Source: Albugo candida (taxonomy: Eukaryota > Oomycota > Peronosporomycetes > Albuginales). From it: a stretch of 64,000 bases of DNA. Shown piece by piece: positions 33,780-44,069 of this stretch. Numbering within the stretch: position 1 is the first letter of the stretch; the number at the start of each line of letters is the position of its first letter. Under the pieces are notes generated by a model that ran no database searches, was not told where the DNA came from, and saw nothing but the letters and a program-made list of their open reading frames with translations. The position numbers and the translations under genes are program-made. Location of the stretch: the NCBI GenBank assembly GCA_040437565.1, contig JBDOQK010000001.1, positions 186,001-250,000 on the forward strand, given 5' to 3'.

Positions 33780-33861
33780 ACCATCTTTTCTGTAATCAGC
33801 CATCAGCCTAATTGAATTAATGGCGATTGTGGCCTATGAAAATATAACAGAGTAAATATAA
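33780..33861 (+). repeat. Remnant of a MULE family C terminal repeat
   Basis: TTTTCTGTAATCAGCCATCA followed by AATTAATGGCGATTGTGGCC resembles the terminal region of the element at 38578-39566. The 33862 element appears inserted in it. Confidence 0.55.
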
Positions 33862-36710
33862 GGGAGACGCTATGGCACAGACATTGATACTGCGGCCACA
33901 GACAAAACTACTACGGCCACAGACAATTGATTTAACCAATCACAGGTCACGAAATTGAATTGTTGCTAAGTATGCCAGCCAGTCAGGTCACTTGTATACT
34001 TTTTATACACAAGCTCATTCTGTTTCTTACGCTGTTTTTGTTTATATTGTTCTAGCGTAGGTACGTTATTTTTCTGAAATCTATATATGGTAGGTTAATA
34101 GTAGATAGGCTAAGGAGTAGGATGTTGGAAAGGTGGCTGTGTTAGATTTTGAAGGAAAGAGGATAGTGTAGAAGCGATTAGATTTAGCCTTTTTTTTCTT
34201 ATTGGCCGTATGCTCTCACAACCAGCCATGCTAAACCTAATCTGAGATTGGGCGACCGACAGCGGTTTTAAACAACGGCCCACCCGGAACCGAAACCAAC
34301 AGGCTGTTGCAGTTAAAAATCTTCGATGGGATGACGTTCAACTGTTGCGAGATATTGACTTCGGCTCTGTGAATTGACGGGGCACGCTGCAGATGAACGT
34401 CGGTGTCCCGTTTGATGGCAAGCACCGCACGTCGGCGCCTTCCTTTTCCTGGGAGGCATCCCCTCCACGTATTCAAATTGAGAAGGGTCTCGTCGCGTCG
34501 AGGTTTTGTTGCTCGTTCCGCTTGGTCTAACTCTCGTTCGAGCAACCTCCGGCTCTTCGAGGACTTGTGGTGTTTGCTTATTTAAACAGCGTTAGTACCC
34601 ATAATAATATCAAACGAAAAAACACAATCGCCCAGAAATACCTGTGATATCTCTTCCAGATCGTCCAAGACTGCCTCTTTCTGGTGTCAAGGTAGGGTGC
34701 TGAAATTGTCGCGTAATGTTTCGAAAAGGAATGGCAAAGCATCATCTGGGTGGCCTGCAACTGGAGGTCGTACTGAAGGGAGTTGAGAAAGGTGCCAATG
34801 AACATCAAAATCGCTCAATTTAAGCCTCCTCCCGCTTGCGATGATCTGCCGCAACTTATGCTCGCAAGGTATCCCCCAGATGGTAGAAAAACGTAGAAGA
34901 GCACGGCTTCGCGCTGGTTGCCAATGGACGTCGAGCTTTTTCCAGCTGTCATTGCGAAACTTAAGTGATTGGAAAAAACACGTAGGAAGAAAGTAATAAT
35001 ATAAACTAACCTATTCAAATACTTTCCGAAGGGCGTAATATGAGATCTTCCGGTTGATATGTTGAAAAAGGTCACCACGTGGGGTCGGATGCGCGAAAGG
35101 TATAACTTTTATTTGCTGCTTCGCCAGTTCTGTGGTGAATTCGATCTGAAAGCTTTCATGGACTGAACTATCCGCTCGCAACACCCAAACAGATTTTTCA
35201 TGCTGCTTGCGATGAACTCTTTCACGACATTGTGAGCACCTCCTCCGCGTGAAGGGACTGTGTGATCGAAGTGCCCAATCAAATTCGTCCATGCTCGAAC
35301 GAATTTCTCCTTGTGGAATCGATCTACGTCTCGGCTAGATACTCCACAGATTCCGTGTAGCGTTCTGTCCATATGAGCTAGAACATTTCCCAATTTTCAT
35401 TGAACTCCGCGATCGTGTTTGAGTAGACCATCTGCACAACAAGGAATACCTTAGAACATGAATGAAAATTACTGATCACAAACAACAAATGGCAAGTTAC
35501 CGATCTCCAATCCTTCGAAAATGCTTTCCACTCATCATTCTTTCCAGTGAAATGGATCCTGCATTTGGCGACGACGTTCTTCTCAGTGTACCAAATGCAA
35601 AGCAGAATAGTTGTCAAAGGAAAAATTCTCCGCAAAGCGTTCACGAGAGCAAGCTCTCGGTCAATAACGAATACTTCGGTTGATGGTCGGAGTGGAAAAG
35701 TCGTCGTAAGAAGTTGATGGACGTAGCATACGAGTCAGCATCCTCGTTCTTCATGAAAACGAAGCCCGCCGAGAAAGTGGAATATAGCATGGTATTTCCA
35801 AGAACGTGGAGCAAAGGAAATCTCGTCTTGCTTGCTTTATAGGTGCAATATAGCAATAACACGTCACAGTTCTTCCTTAAGAGTTCCACATTCTTTGAAT
35901 GAGCGAAGAACAAATGTGTGATATTTGCGCCCATCGGAATCTTTCTCGATATTTATTTCGAACCCAAAGTCCGTGAAGGTTTCGAACAGCATATCCATTG
36001 GAGTTCGTCGATCGAGTTTCCTGATTGCATTCTTTTGCTTCAAATTCCAGAGCTTTCGCTTACTGAGTTGCAATTGCTGGCCTTGATCTAGCATGATGGT
36101 TTAAACCTGCCTAGCTTTCAAACCGGACTGAAAGAGTCCAGCAATTTCTTCCTCTTGAGACTCTGAGATGCGAGTGTGAACGGGATAAGCGGTCCTGGCG
36201 GTGGAAGGTTCGTGGTATGCTCGTTGCATGTAATTGTAAAGGAGCAGGTGCCGTCTGTAATTGGGAGAAGATTGTTAATGAGAACGTTGAATTCTCGGTG
36301 AACTCATTCAACCATTATGCGTGGCTTTACCTTTCGACTCCTGCCCAACACCTTGAAAGGACAGTCAATCAGTGCACTGCCTTTCGCCTTCCGAACCCTT
36401 CTTTCTTGGAAAAGTCCGTGACGGTTTCGATCTACGCCTCCACGATCGCATTTGTAGTGAACAACTTGTCGTCCAACTAGTTGCCTGTATGAGGACTTGG
36501 GGACGATTCCATAGCCATTTGCAGCAGCTACCATATTCGTATCTTCTTCCATGCTCCATGTCCGTGCCTGCTGAGAGTGCTGCGGATATCGAGTGAATGA
36601 GCTTGTCGATAAAGTATACAAGTCACCTGATTGGCTGGCATACTTAGCAACAATTTAAGTTTGTGAGCTGTGATTGGTTAAATCAATTGTCTGTGGCCAT
36701 AGTGACTCCC
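33862..36710 (-). mobile_element. MULE DNA transposon, family B (autonomous-type, decayed, probably recombinant)
   Basis: The left end GGGAGACGCTATGG and right end CCATAGTGACTCCC are inverted. Both continue into sub-repeats of the form ACTACGGCCACAGACAA and a CCAAT-box block. Minus-strand transposase pieces run from 36621 to about 34815: a FAR1-type N-terminus (YRQLVGRQVVHYKCDRGG), a DDE region (LYCTYKASKTRFPLLHVLG, then FSAGFVFMKNEDADSY), and an AWTNLIGHFDHTVPSRGGGA region. There are several frame changes. The 9 bp outside each end do not match (TAAATATAA on the left, TCATTTTTT on the right). Its left flank is family C sequence and its right flank is the foldback arm, so it looks like a recombinant of two insertions. 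Confidence 0.8.
34185..34330 (-). repeat. Dispersed repeat shared with 62145-62265
   Basis: TTAGCATGGCTGGTTGTGAG and the neighbouring GGTTTCGGTT block occur here in reverse and at 62150-62265 in forward orientation. Possibly the terminus of an old retroelement lodged inside the MULE. The family is not identified. Confidence 0.55.
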
Positions 36711-37790
36711 TCATTTTTTTCATTTACGTCATGCCTACTTGAATTATTACTCCACAAACTCTTTTAGAAAATAAGTAAGTTTACATTTCTGACCAATAGA
36801 AGTCATTTACGTCTAAGGCTAATTCTGGTAGATACAGTTACCTTCAACTGAGCTAACCACTCATCATTAATAGAAGATTCATCCACTTTGTTGAGCTATA
36901 ATGCGTCGTAAGGACGCAAAAGTTATTATACACTAACGGCCGAAAATAAAATGTATCATGAAAAATTGTGTGAAGAAAAAATTTCTAATATTTACTAAAA
37001 CTTGACGTGAATCTAATCTTGTAACCGGAATTCTGCAACACCGCTTCTTATGACCGATTTTTCCGCAATTGCTGCACCTGCATTTTCCCTGTGTCTGATC
37101 CCAAATGCTATGTGTCAAATGAAAATTGTCACATGTATTAGCCTATCACAGTTGAAAGTTCTGTGTATTAGCCAATCACAAATTCTTCTCGATTGAAATT
37201 GTTGGAGCAACAGTTTAGGGTGTGCATGGATGTTATCACTTCAAAATGTAAAATCATTTATGTATTTTACAAAAACGAAAAAGTTGTGAGAGTAATAATT
37301 CAAATAGGCATGTTGTAATTCAAAAAAAAGTTGTCGAGTTATCAATACCCTTTAAAAAATAAATAAGGGTATTAAAAAATAAATAAGGGTATTGATATCT
37401 CGACAACTTTTTTTTGAATTACAACATGCCTANNNNNNNNNNNNNNNNNNNNNNNNNNNNNNNNNNNNNNNNNNNNNNNNNNNNNNNNNNNNNNNNNNNN
37501 NNNNNNNNNNNNNNNNNNNNNNNNNNNNNNNNTTAGCCTTAGACGTAAATGACTTCTATTGGTCAGAAATGTAAACTTACTTATTTTCTAAAAGAGTTTG
37601 TGGAGTAATAATTCAAGTAGGCATGACGTAAATTAAAAATAAGGGAGACGCTATGGTCACAGACAAAACTACTACGGCCACAGACAAAGCTACTACGGCC
37701 ACAGACAATTGATCTAACCAATCATAGCTCACAAAATTTGATTGTTGCTAAGTACGCTAGCCGATCAGGTCACTTGTCTTCTTTTGAACA
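36613..37790. repeat. Large palindrome / foldback with near-identical inverted arms
   Basis: The left arm 36613-36824 is almost perfectly repeated in reverse from 37533 to about 37790, including the junction with the GGGAG-type terminus. A smaller inner palindrome covers about 37308-37432: AATAAATAAGGGTATT in the centre, with GTTGTCGAG...CTCGACAAC arms. The 100-N gap lies between the inner hairpin and the right arm. Minus-strand coding traces of a CCHC knuckle (CSNCGKIGHKKRCC) lie at about 37030-37090. Either a foldback transposon or an inverted assembly artefact would explain it. Confidence 0.75.
37433..37532. other. Assembly gap, 100 N, inside a palindrome
   Basis: The flanks are not direct repeats. 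The sequence after the gap is the inverted copy of an arm about 700 bp upstream, so the gap probably hides the rest of the second arm. Confidence 0.9.
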
Positions 37791-38381
37791 CGAGCTTATT
37801 CTGTTTCTTACGCTGTTTTTGTTATATTGTTCTATCGTAGGCACGGTTTTTTTCTGATATCTGTGTATGGTAGGTTAATAGTAGAGACTCTAAAGATTAG
37901 GATGTTCGAAAGGTGGCTGTTGCTGTTGAGAGAAATAAATAATCGTCATTTGAAAAATTATTTATTATTATTTATGTTGATATAAATTCTATTTTCAGAA
38001 TTAAAAGTATTTAGTAATAAAAGTAGAAGAGCATGGCTCCGCGCCGATTGCCATTGGAGTTTTTTCTACCTGTCATTGCGAAAGTTCAGTGATTGGAAAA
38101 AACACATAGGAAGAAAGGAATACTATAAACTAACTTGTTCAAATACTTCCCCCCCCCCCCCGAAGGGTGTAACATGAGATCATCCGGTTGATATGTTTTA
38201 TAATGTCACCACGTGGGGTCGGCTGCGAGAAAGGTACAATTTTCATTTGCTGCTTTGCCAGTTCTGGCGTACTTCGCAACACTATAATTTTGTGAGCTGT
38301 GATTGGTTACATCAATTGTCTGTGGCCGTAGTAGTTTTGTCTGTGGCCGTAGTATTAATGTCTGTGGCCATAGCGGCTCCC
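37643..38381. mobile_element. Non-autonomous MULE, family B deletion derivative with perfect 9-bp TSD
   Basis: The 739-bp element starts GGGAGACGCTATGG and ends CCATAGCGGCTCCC. The 9 bp TAAAAATAA immediately precede (37634-37642) and follow (38382-38390) it. The interior at about 38020-38265 matches 34880-35130 of the larger family B element, so it arose by internal deletion. Both ends carry sub-repeats reading CTACGGCCACAGACAA or its complement. Non-coding. The TSD length is diagnostic for Mutator-like elements. Confidence 0.9.
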
Positions 38382-38577
38382 TAAAAATAAATGTTTCTTA
38401 AAAAAGTTGTCGGGATATCAATACCCATTATTTATTGCTTAAAAAAGCTGTGGAGTAATAAATCAAGTAGACATCATGTAATTTAAAATGAAAAATAAAA
38501 ATGTAATAAAAAAAAGTTGTCGGGATACCAATTTTAGTTTTCGGGATATCAATACCCTTTTGAAATTGGTATATTTT

Positions 38578-39566
38578 GGGAATCGTTATTCAGCACTCAC
38601 TTTCTCTGTAATCAACACTCAACCTTCATAACTTGATACATTATTGGCCTCTGATTGGTTAAAATTAGTACAACAGAATAAAAAGTTTAGAATTACGAGA
38701 ATCGTTATTTAGCCAAAAACCTTCATAAATTAATGGAAATTGTAGCCTCTGATTGGTCGAATAGATTCAATAGAATAGATAAATATATATAAATCACACT
38801 GTTGTCTCCTGGAACTTCAATTTACCTGTAGGCTTGACGACATCTACAATGGGCTATCCTTGCGCCCATGCTTTTTGTCACCAAGTAATACCACTTTCTG
38901 CTAATGATTTTGATCAGCATTGGGTGGCTGTTACAGCCAATGCCAGTTCATAATGAGGGTGGGACCATGCCAATTGGAATTGAGATAGCATTGAAGAGGA
39001 TTAATGATGAGTATGGGAATGTTTCCAATCATCGTAAGCGTGCGATGCTAGACTATGTCTTGGCAGTCCCAGACACAAAAAGTCGCGATCCTGTGCAAGT
39101 GCGCACGCATAGTAGGCCATCGAGCTTAACGCAGCGACTTCCATCGAATGTTTGAGCATGGTAGCGCTGCTTTAGATGCTCCTGTGCATCGCCGAAGATG
39201 TCGAAAATGCCAAAAGAAGACGGGTCACAATGCCAGAACCAGCCGTCAAGAAGCAACAGCAGCACGAACAGCACCAGCAACTTGCAGCAGTAGATTTAAT
39301 TACAGACTTAAATTTAAGTAGTACAAAACTTGCAGAGACCGAAGTTTTTTTAATGTCATTTTTTTCATTTCGTTGGATTTATTTAGACCAATCAGAGGCC
39401 ACGCTTTTCATGAATTTATGAACGATGGGGGCTGATTAATGATTCCCGTAATTTATTTTTATTTATCTTTTATATTTGTTTAAACCAATCAGAAGTCACA
39501 ATTGCCATTAATTTATGGAGGCTGAGTGCTGATTACAGAAAAGGTGAGTGCTGAATAACGATTCCC
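38578..39566 (+). mobile_element. MULE DNA transposon, family C (internally deleted)
   Basis: Inverted ends: GGGAATCGTTATTCAGCACT at 38578 and its complement ending at 39566, with further matching sub-repeats inside (CTGTAATCA, CTCTGATTGGTTAAA). A coding remnant on the plus strand near 38900-39300 ends in a zinc-knuckle-like RRCRKCQKKTGHNAR; the last cysteine appears replaced by Ser. The DDE core is absent. Related pieces lie at 47320-47800 and 54300-54460. The 9-bp flanks are similar in type (AT-rich) but not a clean duplication. Confidence 0.8.
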
Positions 39567-39576
39567 TATAATTTTT

Positions 39577-42102
39577 GGGAATTGCTATTTCCACCCAGCT
39601 TTTTGCTATTTTCCCCACCAAGTTTTTTTCTGACCAATCAGATTACGGCGTTCTTTCAAATCAACTTTTTACTATTTCCACCCACCTACAGCCTGTGCAA
39701 TATATGGTTGGGCAAAGTTAGGGATACTAGGGAGGGGTGAGCGTTCTGACAATGCAAAGGAGAAGGGATTAGTTTAGATTTTAGATGTAAATTCAGTTTT
39801 TCTTTTACTTTGCTCACCTGCATTACTTCCCTTGAATTCATTGCTGTGTAATGGTGACAGGATAACCGAAGACGGAACAGAATTTGTCATCGAAATTTGG
39901 AACGGCCTTTCATCTTTCCTACGCGATGAGAATGGTGTTGATATCTTCGTAGGACAATTTCGTACATCATGTCCCTCCCTGTTACATTTTTTACATTGCC
40001 GCTTAGGCTTTATTGCATGCTCAAGTGCTGACGGTTCGCACTTTTTCGATGAATCGGGAACCTTATTTTGAGCGCCAAGTGGACGTCCTTTTGCCTTTAC
40101 AACAGAAGGTTCAGCATGGGCTGAAAAACTCCCACTTGCCAATTACGGAATTTTAGCATGAATGATTGACTTATCGGCTGGCGAGCAATTCAAATATCGG
40201 CTTTCCAGTGATTTCGATTGAAGGTGAAAGGATGCGATGTTGTTCGACATGATAGAAACTTGCTTGGGTACCTTCCGTTATTGCATTATAACTAATGTCA
40301 CGTAGGAGCTAATGCTCGTGGACTGATGTTAAGGGTATGTATGGGGCTGTTACAAAGCTCATGGATTTCATGCACACATGGTAATACCAAAGTGCTCCGC
40401 AAAGTATGACTGCCCGCATTCTTCAAATCCTCTCCCGGTCTATTAAATTCCTATTCGATTTTTCTGAGGGAAAAAATGGACAAGCGTCCAACCAGCTTCT
40501 GATTACTTACACTACCACGGAATACATGTGAAACGCGGATTTGTTCGCTGGCAATGTTTGCTTCAAGCTCCCGTGCTTGGTCCTTAATGGCTTGCTTCAC
40601 TCCTGCCTGAACAAAATTCAGATTTCCAATAGATGTTTGTAGGTACCACTTTAAAGCCGAATGCGCTCCTTCAACCGCCGACGTCAAAGTTTTTTGAGAA
40701 TGCATCACCTTGTCTGTCCAAGCACGCACAAATTTTGTTTTATGAGGAATCCAGTTTTTTTCTAAATAGCTGACAACGTCCAATTTTCCAACATACTTAA
40801 ACTGAAATGCGCTCCATCCTGCATCATAGTTTGCAATTGTCTTCAATGTACAAACATTTGTCCAACTTTCCAAAAACTCCTCCCATTCTCGTTCGTGCCA
40901 AATTCTTTCTTGCAATTCACAAGTACATTTTGTTCGAATGCCGCATGCATCGGAGATGTGCGCAGTCCGGAATTTTTTTAATGGCACCAGCTAGTGCCAA
41001 ATGGCGATCTGACCCAGAACGTCTGGAGTTTGTACCAACATGTTTTGCAACTGCCCAAGAGCCCGGATATAATCTGCCTTCCTCTCCCCTGATAGGAATG
41101 CAAATGCCAAGTAAAATGTTGAGTTCGTTCGCGTTCGTCCAACAATGCTCAGCAGAGACATCCTGAACCTGTTCTTTTTTACGTACAATCCAAGAGAAGA
41201 ACCCTACTATACCGGCGAGTTAGACGGATGAATGTTGGATGGGCAATAAACAAATGTATGACGCGGTCATCACCGGTGGTTCTCACTCACACTGTACGCC
41301 CAAGTGCTCGACGTGAGTTCATCCACCAAAGCCTGGATCGGGGACCTGCCTGCCAATTCCTTCAGACGAGATTACGCTTTGGCATTGTAGAAGATTTTTG
41401 CAGTAGCCAATGATTCGGGAAAATTTACGACGCAAAACCGTTAATCCCTGACGTGCGGATACTCCAGCTGATACAAGGTCATGTACGTGGCCTTTTTCTT
41501 CTTCAATCATTCTTCGGCACCCTGGGTACCCAGCCATACTCTCTGGAGGTTCATGATTGTGTTGGCTGTACCGCATTTTGACCTTCCAGCAACCATCTCC
41601 ACTCTTCTTCCCGAAAGCCTCCCAATGACACCCCTGAAGTCTGTTTCCTGTCTGCCGTATCTTTCCCTTAAGATTACCAGCAGTGCGTTTCCTTTACCCC
41701 CCACCAAGATCAAAAACAAGCAAAACTCGCATGCCTCCATCTGAACGTTTATCGACACCCCATAGCGAGACTCACGACACACGTGGCGAACGTGTTCAAT
41801 GAGATCACATCGGGTGGCAAAAGATTGGTTGTAATTGATGGAAGAGGACATGACAAAGGTGGTTGGCAATAGTGAAAAGCTGGGTGGAAATAACGCCGCA
41901 ATCTGATTGGTCAGAAAATCACGTTGTGGGTGGAAATAGTAAAATGTTGATTTGAAATAACGCCGTAATCTGATTGGTCAGAAAGGTACGTCGTGGGTGG
42001 AAATAGTAAAAAGTGGAAGTGAAATAACGCCGTAATCTGATTGGTCAGAAAGGCACGCAGTGGGTGGAAATAGCAAAAAGTTGGGTGGAAATAGCCATTC
42101 CC
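39577..42102 (-). mobile_element. MULE DNA transposon, family D (decayed)
   Basis: The ends are GGGAATTGCTATTTCCACCC at 39577 and its complement ending ATTCCC at 42102. The right end contains about three tandem copies of a ~62-bp unit (GTGGGTGGAAATAG...CGCCGTAATCTGATTGGTCA); the left has fewer. Transposase remnants run leftward: FAR1-like N-terminus (41869-41319, with HNHEPPES), a region with TFYLAFAFLSGE near 41110, a long core (40987-40451, KFVRAWTDKVMHSQKTLTSA), and a C-terminal CCHC knuckle (CKKCNREGHDVRNC) with GRPLGAQNK at 40142-39774. At least three reading-frame changes separate these parts. Confidence 0.85.
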
Positions 42103-42119
42103 TAAAAAAATTATACCAG

Positions 42120-44024
42120 GGATGTATACTATACGTACGGATGTACACATGTCTAGGATTATAGCGAGGAAAACCCAGTCTTGGATGAAAAACCTCTTAT
42201 CAGTAATGCACTATGTAGTGAGGATAACGAATCATACAATCATGCGTCCCTTATCGGTCAGGTCCTACAATTATGGCCAAAATGGTTCCACATTCCACAT
42301 CTTGTTCGGCGCTTTTCCATTTTCTCAGTAGCTTGATGCAATAAAATCCGCTGCTTCTTTGGGTGCCCTTTTTTTCCGAAAAAAGATAGAGCGTTACACA
42401 CACATCTTGTGAGAACATTTTTCAGTACGATTGGCATTATTTTATCGTCGGATCGCTCAGAATAGGTAGCCGCAAACGTCGATGACTTCCAAGAGTCATG
42501 AAAATACATAACCATGTTGGGCAATTTTCTGGAATGCTTCAATGCCAGTAGTGCATGACCGCAAGGCGGGCTAACATCTTCGGAAAACCCACATGAGAAT
42601 CGCACAACTTTATCACGGAATTGAAGGCAAACTTCACCGGTATACCCCCAGCGGATTGCGACGATGTAGCAACAGGTTGAGCATTCATCAATTAACCCCA
42701 CCTCGCAGTGGCCATTGTTCTATCCACTTTTCGTAATGCATATGAAGTTAGTACTACCCATCCTTTCACTTTGCTGATATTTTTAGCCCACTTACACGCC
42801 ACGTAACATTCGACCCCCATTAGGTAGTCGACGATAGAAAGACTCCTAATTCCTCCTTCAGCACGTTGTTCACCGCCTTCACGTGGTTTGATGCCAAATT
42901 GTTGTATCCTGGACATGGTGAGGAAGCTGTTGACCAATTTCCACGAGCAACATCCTGAAGCCACACCAGCACACTGCTGTTCGAATTGGCGATATTCACT
43001 TGTGCCTTGTAGTACTCCACCGTTGTTCGTGAATGAGCCATTATCCACGTCAAATTCTTCAACAGCTTTGGAATTGTATTTTTTGTTATAATTATTCATC
43101 AAATGCGAAAGCACAAAAATGTGGGATGTCTGGTTCCGATGTATGCAAAGCTTTCATAAGTCCCTTGTCTCTATCCGATATCACGAATGCTGGAGATAGT
43201 TGGAGGTGATAGAGTAAGAACCTCAAAAACTAGCTCTAGTTATCTACATTCTTTACCGACACGAGCCCAACTCTGACAATTTGGATCTCGTGGTTTCCAT
43301 TTCGAGAGCACGCAACAAGGAGAATCCCACCGATTGATGTCTTCATAAATGTGCCGTCCACGGATATCCCACGCTCACTGTATGAATAATATGATTTGAG
43401 CCTTTCCCGGACAGGGATAAAACCGCATGAATTCATCATCTACAATTTCAAGCTTGGCTGCGTGGCCTCGAATGTTTGATGCAGCCATGTAAGATGGAAT
43501 GAGGCTTTATTGCTCAATATCCCTTCGTTATGGCTTAAGCCTCAACTTTTTGAGTTCTTAGCACAGTTCATAGATGTCGCGGAATCCTTTTGTTCTTCAA
43601 CTTCGTTTGTATCATCACGGAAATCACTTCCTATCGGGCATTATGACCATACCTCTGACTGCAGGATTTACAGAAACTGGTTTCTCTAGTTGTATATCTA
43701 CGAGAGGCCTTTGACAATTCGGATACTTGACAGGATTTCAAACAAACTCTGCTGGAGGGCTGAATTTCTGCGAAAAGGCAAACTTTTAAACGAAGAAATA
43801 GCCATGTTTTGTGCACACTGCTTTATCACTATCACGCCGTTTGTGACTTGATACCACACAAAACGGACGCGCTTGTACTCAAGTACCGCCTGAATTATAT
43901 CACTTCTACTGGAATAACTCCTGTTATCAAAGAAGCTGCCGCTACTTTGCTGTTCCTCGTCGTCGCTTTCCATCTTTGGTATTGAAACGTGTAATGTGTA
44001 TATCCGTACGTATGGTATACAGCC
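42120..44024 (-). mobile_element. MULE DNA transposon, family E (decayed)
   Basis: The inverted ends GGATGTATACTATACGTACG at 42120 and GGCTGTATACCATACGTACG (complement, ending 44024) are shorter than in the neighbouring families and lack the sub-repeat structure. Minus-strand transposase pieces are: N-terminal region from 43973; first catalytic region DGTFMKTSIGGILLVACSRN near 43360-43300; a core from about 43114; a SWIM finger with FSCGFSEDVSPPCGHALLAL near 42560; and a terminal knuckle-like RCGMWNHFGHNC at about 42280. The transposase order is the usual one and decay is moderate. Confidence 0.82.
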
Positions 44025-44069
44025 TTGTTATATTTATTTTTATTTTGATATCAAATTGGTATATCTTTG

